Source: Microbacterium sp.
GTDB taxonomy: Bacteria; Actinomycetota; Actinomycetes; Actinomycetales; Microbacteriaceae
Direction of reading: 5' to 3'
Assembly: GCA_019510305.1 (NCBI GenBank)
Contig: JAEKKN010000032.1
Span: forward strand, 165,832 to 229,831
Length of the DNA stretch: 64,000 nt
The position numbers were made by a program, and so were the translations under genes. The notes beneath the pieces were generated by a model, which ran no database searches, was not told the origin of the DNA, and worked only from the letters and a program-made list of their open reading frames with translations. Below are positions 37,418 through 45,883 of this stretch, piece after piece; positions within the stretch are counted from its first letter, which is position 1; each line of letters begins with the position of its first letter.

Positions 37418-37580
37418 CGTCCGCCTCCGATGCCAGGCGGTCGGCGCCGTAGCTGTCGACGGCGTCCTGGTCGGCATCGGCGTCGAGCACCGTGTCTCCG
37501 TCGACCTCGCGGGTGGGCACGTCGTCCGTCTCGTCGTCGGCGTCGTCGGGGAACGGAAGCGGGGGGATCGGATTAGACAT
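37383..37580 (-). CDS. Small acidic protein overlapping the corA start
   Basis: A 65-residue, highly acidic, probably disordered protein (PFPDDADDETDDV, then more Asp/Glu/Ser). The ATG at 37580 has an excellent GAGGAGGAA ribosome site. Its 3' end overlaps the first 35 nt of corA in another frame and contains the corA ribosome site, so translation of the two is linked. Function unknown. Confidence 0.7.
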   Translation of the reverse strand: MSNPIPPLPFPDDADDETDDVPTREVDGDTVLDADADQDAVDSYGADRLASEADDESGDSESDGL

Positions 37581-37642
37581 GGTCTTCCTCCTCATGATCG
37601 GTGCGGTCACGATACGACGCCGGGCGGCGTCTGCAGAGAGGG

Positions 37643-37671
37643 TTGACCCGAGGACTGCCGAGCGCTAAAAG
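37643..37671 (+). promoter_or_regulatory. Candidate promoter of the tRNA-Ala gene
   Basis: TTGACC (37643-37648), 17-bp spacer, TAAAAG (37666-37671), 111 bp before the tRNA. A second -10-like TATTCT is nearer (37742-37747) with TTGGTG 19 bp upstream of it. Either could drive the tRNA. Confidence 0.55.
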
Positions 37672-37782
37672 CGTCGCGCGGGTCGTGGAGCGACGCGCCC
37701 GGGCGACGATCGCCGATTGGTGCTCGCGGCGATTCGTGTTGTATTCTTTTCAAGTTGCCCCGGCTGGTCCGGGGAAGCAGAT

Positions 37783-37855
37783 GGGCCTGTGGCGCAGTTG
37801 GTAGCGCACCTGCATGGCATGCAGGGGGTCAGGGGTTCGAATCCCCTCAGGTCCA
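37783..37855 (+). tRNA. tRNA-Ala (anticodon GGC)
   Basis: A 73-nt cloverleaf. The acceptor arms GGGCCTG and CAGGTCC pair with a G3:U70 wobble, the identity mark of alanine tRNAs. The anticodon stem CCTGC/GCAGG closes the loop ATGGCAT with anticodon GGC. GGTTCGAATCC forms the T-arm. The discriminator is A and CCA is not encoded. Confidence 0.97.
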
Positions 37856-37861
37856 CCGAAT

Positions 37862-37890
37862 GAAGGCCCTCGGCTCTGCCGGGGGCCTTC
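37862..37890 (+). terminator. Hairpin after tRNA-Ala
   Basis: A 13-bp stem with one G-T pair, GAAGGCCCTCGGC-TCT-GCCGGGGGCCTTC, starting 7 nt after the tRNA. It is the likely end of the tRNA transcript and separates it from jetA. Confidence 0.75.
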
Positions 37891-38006
37891 TGCGTACCCG
37901 GATGCGAAGCTCCGGCGGCGGGCGTCAGCGACGGCTTCCCAGTAGGCTGAAGGATGCCGTTCCCACCGGAGCGGCGTGTTTTGAGATCATCCGTTTCGGG
38001 AGCAGT

Positions 38007-39503
38007 GTGACCGGTACTCGAGCCGAAGCGGCGTATCTGCGCGCTCGTGCCGCGTTCAAGATCCCCACGCTCGATCTGCTGCACGGGCGCTATGCGCCCT
38101 TCGTCGTCGCGGTGCTGAGCATCATGTTCACCGCCGAGCGGCCGACGGTAGCCGTCGCCGATGCGCATGTCGAGGTGGGCGAGATCCTCGCCGAGCTCCG
38201 CGCGGCCGGCTACGAGCAGGACGGCCGGGGACTGCCGTCGACGACCGGGCGCGAGGTCTGCCGATACTGGGTCAAAGTCGGGTGGCTCGGCCAGCAGATC
38301 GAAGGCGACACAGAGGTGTACCGCTGCACGGCGCACGCGGTGCGGGCGCTGGAGATCGCCGATCTCACGGGCGGCAACACCCGAGTCTCGCACTCGCGCG
38401 TACGCACGCTTCTCGATGCCGTCGAACGGCTGGCGGGTGACGCCGACGACGACCCGACCAGACGGCTGGCCAGGTTGAGGGCGGAACGAGATGCTCTGGA
38501 CGCGCAGATCGCGACGTTCGAGAACGACGAGGCAGAACCCATAGCCGACGACGAGCTGCTCGAAGAAGCCGAGAACGTGCTTCATCTCTCCCGCAGCCTC
38601 CCGGCCGACTTCACCCGGGTCGCCGAGTCGATCAAAGCGATGCAGCGCGATGTCATCCGTGATCTCCGCCGTGATGAACGGCCTACCGGCGAGGTCCTGC
38701 GCGAGTACCTTCTCCGTGGACAGCAGGTCATGCAGTCCACACGCGAGGGGCAGGCGTTCGCCGGCGCTCTGCGCGTGATCGGCGACCCCGAGCGGATCGA
38801 CGCGCTCACCGAGCAGCTGCACGACCTGCTCTCGCGCCCGTTCGCGGACATGCTCGACGCGGCCCAGCGCGCGGAGCTCGACACGATCGGACGGCGAATG
38901 GAACTGGGCGTGCAAGAGGTGCTCACCGCCCAGCGGCGCGCTTCGCACGTGATCGCCGCCCAGGTCCGCACGCACGACCCCGCGCGCGACCGTCAGGTCG
39001 ACGAGCTTCTGCGCGACGTCATCTCGGGACTCCAGACCTGGACGCAGACGCGTACGCCGGAGACCCCCGTCGAGCCGCTGCGCCGGTTGCCGATCGCGAG
39101 CATCGGACACCTGCGGCAGTCTCTCAGCGATGTCCGTCCGCCCGAGCCCCCGGCGCCACTCGCGGATCGTGGCGACGACGCCGTGTTCCTCGACGCGGAC
39201 ACCCGGGCCTGGGGCGGCCCTCGGTATGCCGAGCTGGAAGCCTACGTCGCGCGACTCGGCGACGAGTTCGACCTGGGTGAGGCGTTCCTCGGGACCGACG
39301 AAGACACGCGGCGGCCGGTCGATCTGCTCGGCCTGCTCGAGATCGCGCACCGCAACGGGATGACCGAAAGCGAGGACGTGTCGATCGTCGAGGCCCTGCG
39401 GCCGGACGGCACGACGCGGCGGTTCGCTTTCGCAGCGGTGACCGCACAGACGACGAAGAACTCTGCAATGGCCCAGGCGGCGAAGGAGCAGGCGGATGAC
39501 TGA
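38007..39503 (+). CDS. jetA: DUF3375 protein, JetA/MksF-like subunit
   Basis: Kleisin-like subunit of a Wadjet/Mks bacterial condensin, 498 residues. The start region (EAAYLRARAAFKIPTLDLLHGRYAPF) and overall helical, charged sequence fit the DUF3375 family, which binds the SMC-like subunit. GTG 38007 is set by the family N-terminus and a GGGAG site 4 nt away. It is the first gene of jetA-jetB-jetC; its end overlaps jetB by 8 nt. Wadjet complexes recognise and cleave circular plasmids; MksBEF complexes act in chromosome organisation. Which applies here depends on whether a nuclease subunit exists. Confidence 0.86.
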   Translation: MTGTRAEAAYLRARAAFKIPTLDLLHGRYAPFVVAVLSIMFTAERPTVAVADAHVEVGEILAELRAAGYEQDGRGLPSTTGREVCRYWVKVGWLGQQIEGDTEVYRCTAHAVRALEIADLTGGNTRVSHSRVRTLLDAVERLAGDADDDPTRRLARLRAERDALDAQIATFENDEAEPIADDELLEEAENVLHLSRSLPADFTRVAESIKAMQRDVIRDLRRDERPTGEVLREYLLRGQQVMQSTREGQAFAGALRVIGDPERIDALTEQLHDLLSRPFADMLDAAQRAELDTIGRRMELGVQEVLTAQRRASHVIAAQVRTHDPARDRQVDELLRDVISGLQTWTQTRTPETPVEPLRRLPIASIGHLRQSLSDVRPPEPPAPLADRGDDAVFLDADTRAWGGPRYAELEAYVARLGDEFDLGEAFLGTDEDTRRPVDLLGLLEIAHRNGMTESEDVSIVEALRPDGTTRRFAFAAVTAQTTKNSAMAQAAKEQADD

Positions 39504-40191
39504 CCACGAACCCACCACGGCAGAGGGCTTCATCGAGCCGGTCTCGATGGAGGAGGACCTCCCCGAGCTGTTCCCCGGCGACAGGGGCGTGCTCGATCCC
39601 GAGGTCCGCCGCACTCTCGCGCTGATCCTGCACCGCCGCTTCCTGCTGGCGGACCGCAACCGTCAGGAATGGCGCACTCTGCTCGATCACCAGACCGTGA
39701 TCGAGTCGCGGCTCAACGATCTGTACATCCGTCTGATCGTCGATCACGAACACGGTCTCGCCTACAAGCAGCAGATCCGCATCGACGAGCTCGACATCCC
39801 GATCCTGCTCCGCGACACTCCGTACACGCGTTCCGAGACCCTCGTGCTCGTGCATCTGCGCACGGTGTACGAGCGCGAGAACGTCGCAGGCGAGGCGGCG
39901 CCGCGCATCGACATCGAAGACGTCGAGCAGACCGTGCTCAGCTATTTCACCGATGCCGACGGCGACATCGCGCGACGGCAGAAGGCCGTGCGCGACGCGA
40001 TGCGCAAGCTGGCGAACGACGGCATCATCAGCGAGGAGACGACGGGCCGCTATCGCATCGGCCCGCTGGTCGAGGTCGTGCTGAGCGCTCAGAAGCTCAC
40101 CGAGCTTCGGGACTGGCTGCGTGAGACGGCGGCCGGTCGGGCGGCAGACGCCGTCGAAGCCGAGGACACGCGGGAAGGCGTCCTGCCATGA
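39496..40191 (+). CDS. jetB: DUF4194 protein, JetB/MksE-like subunit
   Basis: Winged-helix (KITE-type) subunit that dimerises and binds the kleisin JetA. The 231-residue protein has the DUF4194 features: RRTLALILHRRFLLADRNRQEW and then a winged-helix C-terminal half (DIEDVEQTVLSYF ... RKLANDGIISEETTGRYRI). The ATG overlaps the jetA stop by 8 nt and its stop overlaps the jetC start by 4 nt. Confidence 0.88.
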   Translation: MTDHEPTTAEGFIEPVSMEEDLPELFPGDRGVLDPEVRRTLALILHRRFLLADRNRQEWRTLLDHQTVIESRLNDLYIRLIVDHEHGLAYKQQIRIDELDIPILLRDTPYTRSETLVLVHLRTVYERENVAGEAAPRIDIEDVEQTVLSYFTDADGDIARRQKAVRDAMRKLANDGIISEETTGRYRIGPLVEVVLSAQKLTELRDWLRETAAGRAADAVEAEDTREGVLP

Positions 40192-43100
40192 CGATGATCG
40201 AGACGCTGTTCGGACTCATCCCGCAGGGCTCCCGCGGCCAGCAGTGGTTGGCGGAAGACCTTCAGTTGGTGAACTGGGGCGGCTACGACGGCGGACCGCA
40301 CCGTGTGCGCTTCTCTCCCGAGGCCACACTTCTGTGCGGAGGGTCCGGATCGGGCAAATCCACGCTCATGGACGCGTACATCGCGCTCATGATGCCGCAC
40401 ACGACGCCGTTCAACGGCGCCTCCAACGGCGGGGTCACCGGCCGCCCGCGCGGAGACGAACAGCGCAACGTGCTGTCCTACGGACGCGGAAAGCTCGACG
40501 AGACCCGCACCGAGGAAGGCACGAAGGTGCAGGTGCTCCGCGGCGACGGTGAGGACACCTGGACCGCGATCTCGATGACGTGGCTCGACCATGACGGCGC
40601 CCGGTTCACGGCCGTGCGCGCCTGGTACATTCCCGCGGGAGCACGGGTGCTCGAAGACACCGTGCGGGTGCGGGCGACCGTGCACGGCGCCTTCGATCTC
40701 GGCTCTCTCGAGCGCGCAGCCACCCAGCGCCTGACCGACGCATCCGTGCGGACCGCCGGCCTCGATCCGGTCGGCACCGACCGGGAGTTCTCAGCCCGCC
40801 TGCACGCGGTGCTCGGCATCGGGGCGGCCGGCGCCGGATCCAACGCGATGAGTCTGCTGGCGCGTATCCAGGCCGGGCAACAGATCACCACGGTCGACGA
40901 TCTGTACAAGCGCCTCGTGCTCGAAGAACCCGAGACCATGCGCACGGCTGACGCGGTCGTCACCCACTTCGACGAGCTCGAGAGCACCCGTCAGCGCATG
41001 CTCGTCGCCCGCCAGCAGGTGGCGGCGCTCGAGCCGATCCGTGATCTCCGTCTGAAGATCGAGACCACCGCGGAGCGGATGCGCCTGATCGACGAGGTCG
41101 GCATCTTCGCCGATCCGTCTTCACTGGCTTCGCTGTGGCGAGCCGAGCGACGGATGGCTCTGCTGCGCGACGTCGAGGAGGAGCTGCGCGACCGCAAGCT
41201 GGCGCTCGACGCGTCGATCCGCGAGAAGCGCGTCCAGGCGGATGCGGCGGATGCCGAGCACGACGGACTCCGAGACCTGCTCCGCGAACACGGCGGCGAC
41301 CGCCTGGAGACCGCGCAGCGCGAGCTTCGCGGGGTCGAGCGGCGCCTGCTGGAGGCTGAGGAGGCGCGGTCGCGCCTGGATCAGGACCTCCGGATGCTCG
41401 GCGTCGATGCCTCCACGAAGGAGCAGTTCGAGGCGCTGATCGCCCGGGCGCGCGCTGCGCTCGACGATTCCGCTGCGAAGGCGCGGGCTCGTGACGACTG
41501 GGCGCAGGCGCGGAGCGCCCGCGATGCGGCGTCGGCCGAGCTGTCGCGACTCGAACGGGAGCTCGCGGCATCCACGTCGTTCACCGGCAACATCCCCGCC
41601 GATCTCTACCAGTCGCGCGCGCGACTCGCCGAGGCCGCAGGGCTCGAAGCCCACGAGCTGCCGTTCGTGGGCGAACTCGTCGAGGTGCAGACCGAGTACG
41701 AGCCGTGGCGGGAGGCCTTCAACCTCGCACTCGGCGGGTTCGCGACCACCCTGTTGCTCGATGTCGCCCACGTAGACAGGTTCCGCGCTGCGATCGACAG
41801 TGTGCGGACGCCACGGCGCCTGAACTACCAGGGCGTGCACACCGGCATTCGGCCGGGACGCGGAGGAGCGGCCGACACCCTGCCAGGTCGTCTCGACTAC
41901 AGCAGCACCCCGTTCACGGGCTGGTTGCAGCTGCGGCTCGAGGAACGGTTCGGTTTCGTCTGCGTGAACAGTGCGGACGAGTTCGCCGCGCACGATCAGG
42001 CCGTGACGATCACCGGACAGATCTCGCGAGGTGAGCAGGGAGCGCACGGCGGTCACGGGCGCGCGAACGTGCTCGGCTTCTCGAACCAGAGCAGACTCCG
42101 CGAACTGCGGGCCGCCGTGGACGCGGCTCGTCGCGAGCTCGACCAGGCCGAGGTGCGGCTCGACGTCGCCGCGGCCGATCTTGACGGCATCGACGCGCAG
42201 CGCGCGGCCTACGCGAAGATCGTCGACGTCACGTGGGACCGGATCGATGTCGACGCGCTGAACGCCGAGCGCGAGCGCTGGCAGTCGGTCGAATCCGATG
42301 TCGCACAGGCGAATCCCGACATCGCCGGTCTGCGCGACCAGATCGAAAAGGCGAAGAAGTCCATGACCCGATTGCGTGAGGAGATCGCGGCGGCGACCGT
42401 CGAGCGGAACCAGGTGGAATCGACCTGGGGCGACATCATCGACGACGTCGACGCAGCCCAGAAGCTCATCGACGAGGCAGCCGACGGTGCCCGCGCGTTC
42501 GACACCGAGCATGCCGCGTATCTCGATGACCGCTTCGCCGCGCCGAGCGGCAGCGCGGCCACGGCATCCGCTCGGCTGACCCGCTTCGACAACGCGCTGT
42601 CGAGTGCGGGCCAGCGTCTCGCCGAAGATCACTCGCGCGCCGTCGAAGCCCATCAGGAGCAGCGCGAAGGCATGCGACGGCTCATGCAGACGTTCCTGGA
42701 GCGCTGGGAGAATCCGAATCTTCTGGCCGACCCCGACCTGTACGTCGATGATTTCGAGAACATCCTCACCGCGCTCGAGACGAGCGGCCTCCACGAGCTC
42801 GAGGGCGAGTGGCGCGACAGCCTGCTGAAGCTCTCCGGCAACGACCTCACGAACCTCGATTCGACGCTCGCCCGCTCGCTGCGCGAGATCCGCGAGCGCA
42901 TCGAACCGATCAACCGGATCATGCAGGATCTGCCGTTCTACGACGACGATCATCGGCTGCAGATCACCACGCGAGACAGTCAGTCCGAGGCTCGCAAGCG
43001 CTTCCGGCGCGATCTGCGCGAGGTCCGAGGACTCATCGAAAACGCCTCGACCGACGCCGAGCGCGAAAACGCGTATCGCAGGATGTCTCGGCTGATCGGA

Positions 43101-43553
43101 CACCTGCGCAGATCGGCTCCGGACTTCAACGATCTCGTCGACGTGCGCAATCACGTGCGGGTGAGCGCCGAGCGGGTGACGGCCGACACCAAGCAGCACG
43201 TGGCGCTGTACGACCACATCGGGGAGAAGTCCGGCGGCGAGTCGCAGGAGCTCATCGCGTTCATCGTCGGCGCGGCACTGCGCTACCAGCTGGGGGATGC
43301 CGGCGCCGAACGCCCTCGCTACGCACCCGTCTTCATGGACGAAGCGCTGATCAAGGCCGACGCTCACTTCACCAAGCGCGCGATCGGCGCCTGGCGCGGT
43401 CTCGGCTTCCAACTCGTGATCGGCGCGCCGAACGACAAGTACAGCGCGATCGAACCGCATGTCGACGTGGAGTACGACATCCTCAAGGACACGCAGGGAC
43501 GCTCGTGGGCGAAGCTGAAGGTCGGGCTCGCAGAGGAGCCGGCGCGGGCGTGA
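40188..43553 (+). CDS. jetC: SMC-like ATPase, JetC/MksB-like subunit
   Basis: Large ABC-type motor of the complex, 1,121 residues. Walker A GGSGSGKST is at about 51-59, then long charged coiled-coil arms with a hinge in the middle (about 480-640), and at the end the ABC signature SGGES (about 1015) and Walker B VFMDEAL (about 1048). The ATPase head is thus built from both ends, as in SMC proteins. Every key motif is present. The next gene is a phosphate transporter, not jetD, so the operon ends here without its nuclease. Confidence 0.92.
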   Translation: MTMIETLFGLIPQGSRGQQWLAEDLQLVNWGGYDGGPHRVRFSPEATLLCGGSGSGKSTLMDAYIALMMPHTTPFNGASNGGVTGRPRGDEQRNVLSYGRGKLDETRTEEGTKVQVLRGDGEDTWTAISMTWLDHDGARFTAVRAWYIPAGARVLEDTVRVRATVHGAFDLGSLERAATQRLTDASVRTAGLDPVGTDREFSARLHAVLGIGAAGAGSNAMSLLARIQAGQQITTVDDLYKRLVLEEPETMRTADAVVTHFDELESTRQRMLVARQQVAALEPIRDLRLKIETTAERMRLIDEVGIFADPSSLASLWRAERRMALLRDVEEELRDRKLALDASIREKRVQADAADAEHDGLRDLLREHGGDRLETAQRELRGVERRLLEAEEARSRLDQDLRMLGVDASTKEQFEALIARARAALDDSAAKARARDDWAQARSARDAASAELSRLERELAASTSFTGNIPADLYQSRARLAEAAGLEAHELPFVGELVEVQTEYEPWREAFNLALGGFATTLLLDVAHVDRFRAAIDSVRTPRRLNYQGVHTGIRPGRGGAADTLPGRLDYSSTPFTGWLQLRLEERFGFVCVNSADEFAAHDQAVTITGQISRGEQGAHGGHGRANVLGFSNQSRLRELRAAVDAARRELDQAEVRLDVAAADLDGIDAQRAAYAKIVDVTWDRIDVDALNAERERWQSVESDVAQANPDIAGLRDQIEKAKKSMTRLREEIAAATVERNQVESTWGDIIDDVDAAQKLIDEAADGARAFDTEHAAYLDDRFAAPSGSAATASARLTRFDNALSSAGQRLAEDHSRAVEAHQEQREGMRRLMQTFLERWENPNLLADPDLYVDDFENILTALETSGLHELEGEWRDSLLKLSGNDLTNLDSTLARSLREIRERIEPINRIMQDLPFYDDDHRLQITTRDSQSEARKRFRRDLREVRGLIENASTDAERENAYRRMSRLIGHLRRSAPDFNDLVDVRNHVRVSAERVTADTKQHVALYDHIGEKSGGESQELIAFIVGAALRYQLGDAGAERPRYAPVFMDEALIKADAHFTKRAIGAWRGLGFQLVIGAPNDKYSAIEPHVDVEYDILKDTQGRSWAKLKVGLAEEPARA

Positions 43554-43600
43554 ACGTCGGGTGAACTCTTCCGGTGACCCGGAGGCGTGAGCCGTGCCGA

Positions 43601-43615
43601 GTGCGAGACTCGCAC
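43601..43615. promoter_or_regulatory. Palindrome at the pit start site
   Basis: Perfect inverted repeat GTGCGAG-A-CTCGCAC ending 1 nt before the pit ATG. It covers a -10-like GAGACT (43605-43610) that stands exactly 6 nt before the ATG, so a repressor bound here would block both promoter and start. Phosphate control is a plausible purpose but no PHO box is recognised. Confidence 0.5.
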
Positions 43616-43616
43616 C

Positions 43617-44810
43617 ATGTCCGGCGAGCTCCTCATCCTGATCCTCGTGATCGTCACCGCCATCGGCTTCGACTTCACGAACGGATTCCACGACACCGGA
43701 AACGCGATGGCGACGTCCATCGCCACCGGCGCCCTCAAGCCCAAGGCCGCCGTCACGATCGCCGCGGTGCTGAATCTCGTCGGAGCGTTCCTGTCGGTCG
43801 AGGTCGCCGCGACGATCACCAAGGACGTACTGAAGATACAGACCGAGACCGGCGGTCTCGTCGAGGGCCTCAGCGCCCAGACGGCGATGACGATCATCTT
43901 CGCGGGCCTCGTCGGCGGCATCCTCTGGAACCTCATCACGTGGCTGCTCGGGCTTCCGTCGAGCTCCTCGCATGCGCTGTTCGGAGGATTGATCGGGGCG
44001 GGCCTCGCAGGCGCGGTGACGATCAACTGGGCAGGCATCATCGGCAAGATCATCGTCCCCGCCTTCCTCTCGCCGGTCATCGCCGGAGCCGTCGCCGCCG
44101 TCGGCACCTTCCTCGTCTACGCGATCACGAAGCGCGTGGGGGAGAAGCGTCGAGAGACGGGATTCCGCTGGGGCCAGATCGGCACCGCATCGCTCGTGTC
44201 CCTCGCCCACGGCACCGGTGACGCGCAGAAGACCATGGGCGTCATCGCTCTCGCGCTCATCGCCCACGGATCCCTCACCACTCAGGGCATCGAGGACGAC
44301 GGCCTTCCGGTGTGGATCATCGTCGTCTGCGGCCTCGCCATCGCCGTCGGCACTTACCTCGGGGGCTGGCGGATCATCCGCACGCTCGGCAAGGGACTCG
44401 TCGAGATCGAGTCGCCGCAGGGCATGGCGGCGGAGGCGTCGTCGGCGGCCATCATCCTCACATCGAGCTCGATGGGCATGGCACTGTCGACCACCCACGT
44501 CGCCACGGGATCGATCCTGGGCTCCGGAGTCGGCAAGCCCGGGGGAGTCGTGCGCTGGGGCGTCGCGGGACGCATGGCGGCGGCCTGGCTCATCACGATG
44601 CCCGCGGCCGGCATCGTCGGCGCGCTGTGCTACTTCATAGCGAACGGCATCGGCGGGGTCACCGGCGCGATCACGGTCTTCGCGCTCCTGATCGTCCTCT
44701 CCGCGTACATGTATCTGCGCAGCCGTCGCCAGAAGGTCGACGCCTCGAACGTCAACGCTGAGTGGGACGGCAAGGTCGTCCCCGAAGCATCGGCCGCCAC
44801 CGCAGCCTGA
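43617..44810 (+). CDS. pit: PiT-family inorganic phosphate transporter
   Basis: Membrane transporter for phosphate (as metal-phosphate) driven by the proton gradient. The 397-residue protein has about ten transmembrane helices and two PiT repeats: GFDFTNGFHDTGNAMAT near residue 17 and a second SLAHGTGDAQKTMG near 196. ATG 43617 is preferred over the in-frame GTG 43587 because it gives the family N-terminus. Two small genes follow in the same order as next to pitA in mycobacteria. Confidence 0.95.
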   Translation: MSGELLILILVIVTAIGFDFTNGFHDTGNAMATSIATGALKPKAAVTIAAVLNLVGAFLSVEVAATITKDVLKIQTETGGLVEGLSAQTAMTIIFAGLVGGILWNLITWLLGLPSSSSHALFGGLIGAGLAGAVTINWAGIIGKIIVPAFLSPVIAGAVAAVGTFLVYAITKRVGEKRRETGFRWGQIGTASLVSLAHGTGDAQKTMGVIALALIAHGSLTTQGIEDDGLPVWIIVVCGLAIAVGTYLGGWRIIRTLGKGLVEIESPQGMAAEASSAAIILTSSSMGMALSTTHVATGSILGSGVGKPGGVVRWGVAGRMAAAWLITMPAAGIVGALCYFIANGIGGVTGAITVFALLIVLSAYMYLRSRRQKVDASNVNAEWDGKVVPEASAATAA

Positions 44811-44836
44811 ACGCACGCGAGAGAATCGGAGTCATC

Positions 44837-45112
44837 ATGGACATCATCTGGAGCGACATCGCCCTCGCCGCCGGCCGCGTGCTGCTCGTCGGCGCGTTGT
44901 TCGGAGCCGGGCTCCCCGCGCTGTTCGCCCTCGGGCTGCGTCTGCACGCGGCCGGCGCGGGCGATCTCGACGGCGTTGAGCGCCGACCTGCGTTCACAGT
45001 TCTCGGTTACGTGCTCTTCGCGATCGTCGTCGCCGCGGTCGTCACCGGTGTGCTCTGGATCACCCGGTCGAGCCTGCACCACTATCTCGGCATCTCATTG
45101 TTCGGAGCCTGA
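44837..45112 (+). CDS. Small membrane protein of the pit operon
   Basis: A 91-residue protein with two transmembrane helices (LLVGALFGAGLPALFALGL and VLGYVLFAIVVAAVVTGVLWI). It lies 26 nt after pit with a CGGAG site. Mycobacteria have a small transmembrane gene in the same place between pitA and a DUF3349 gene, which supports a role in phosphate uptake, but its activity is unknown. Confidence 0.8.
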   Translation: MDIIWSDIALAAGRVLLVGALFGAGLPALFALGLRLHAAGAGDLDGVERRPAFTVLGYVLFAIVVAAVVTGVLWITRSSLHHYLGISLFGA

Positions 45113-45122
45113 GGAGATCATC

Positions 45123-45758
45123 ATGACCGACACCGTCGTCTCGTCGATCCTCCGCTGGCTTCGCGCCGGGTATCCGGAGGGCGTGCCGCCGAAGGACTAT
45201 TATCCGCTGCTCGCGTTGCTGCGCGACACCTTGAGCAACGAGGAGTTCGAGGAGATCATCTCGCGCATCGAATCGCTGGATGCCGACCCGATCCGCGTGC
45301 GGGACATCAGGGCGGCCATCGAACACGTGACCTCGGAACGCCCGGGTGACGACGACGTGCGAGCCGTCGCGGCCCGCTTGGCAGCGGTCGGATGGCCGCT
45401 CAGCGGCGGCGCACGCAAACGCGCCCAGGAGCACGCAGCCGAGAACCCGGCCGAACCCGAGAGGGCGCACGCGAATCCCGTGCAGCGCGCTCTGGCGTGG
45501 TTGCGGGCCGGTTACCCGGACGGCATCCCCGAGACCGACTACGTGCCTATCCTCGCCCTTCTTCGACGTCGTCTGTACGACGATGAGGTGCGGGAGGTCG
45601 CCGATGCGCTCATCGCGCACGACATCGAGCAGGACGGCGTCGCGTCCCGTGTCGATGCGCGGGTGCTCATGACGAAGATACTCGGTGAGCTGCCGTCCGA
45701 TGACGACCTGCGCCGCGTCGAAGCCCGCCTTGCCGAGTCGGGCTGGAACCTGGTCTGA
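45123..45758 (+). CDS. Tandem DUF3349 protein of the pit operon
   Basis: A 211-residue soluble protein with two copies of the DUF3349 domain: RWLRAGYPEGVPPKDYYPLLALLR at the N-terminus and a near-copy WLRAGYPDGIPETDYVPILAL from about residue 125, each with a following SGWxL/VGWPL end. The mycobacterial relative has a single domain. A GAGGAG site precedes the ATG. Function is unknown; co-occurrence with pit suggests regulation or coupling to phosphate uptake. Confidence 0.87.
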   Translation: MTDTVVSSILRWLRAGYPEGVPPKDYYPLLALLRDTLSNEEFEEIISRIESLDADPIRVRDIRAAIEHVTSERPGDDDVRAVAARLAAVGWPLSGGARKRAQEHAAENPAEPERAHANPVQRALAWLRAGYPDGIPETDYVPILALLRRRLYDDEVREVADALIAHDIEQDGVASRVDARVLMTKILGELPSDDDLRRVEARLAESGWNLV

Positions 45759-45773
45759 GGAGCACCCCTGCAA

Positions 45774-45791
45774 GCGGCGTCAGGACGCCGC
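45774..45791 (+). terminator. Hairpin after the pit operon
   Basis: GCGGCGT-CAGG-ACGCCGC, a 7-bp perfect stem 15 nt after the DUF3349 stop; no long T-run. Likely the end of the pit transcript. The rest of the gap to 45883 shows no gene. Confidence 0.55.
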
Positions 45792-45883
45792 ACTCGTCGC
45801 CACGCACACCGGCTACACCCATTACCAGATCGCGTTCTGACGGCCTGCGGAACAACACGGCAGCCGAGGGCGTTGATGACGTC

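Noticed and set aside
37755-38006. JetA start upstream, within the tRNA-Ala region
   Set aside because: The frame is open but would translate the tRNA and its terminator; conserved sequence begins at GTG 38007.
37900-38006. A jetD-like gene placed before jetA
   Set aside because: Only about 100 bp lie between the tRNA terminator and jetA, far too short, and no DUF3322-like sequence is visible elsewhere in the window.
37783-43553. jetABC as an integrated genomic island with tRNA att sites
   Set aside because: tRNA-Ala is adjacent, but no duplicated tRNA 3' end, integrase or composition shift was seen in the window.
41121-44816. 1,231-codon open frame on the minus strand across jetC and pit
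   Set aside because: It is antisense to two well-supported genes, has Arg/Asp/Gly/Val-rich composition and no domain; such long shadows are expected at this GC content.
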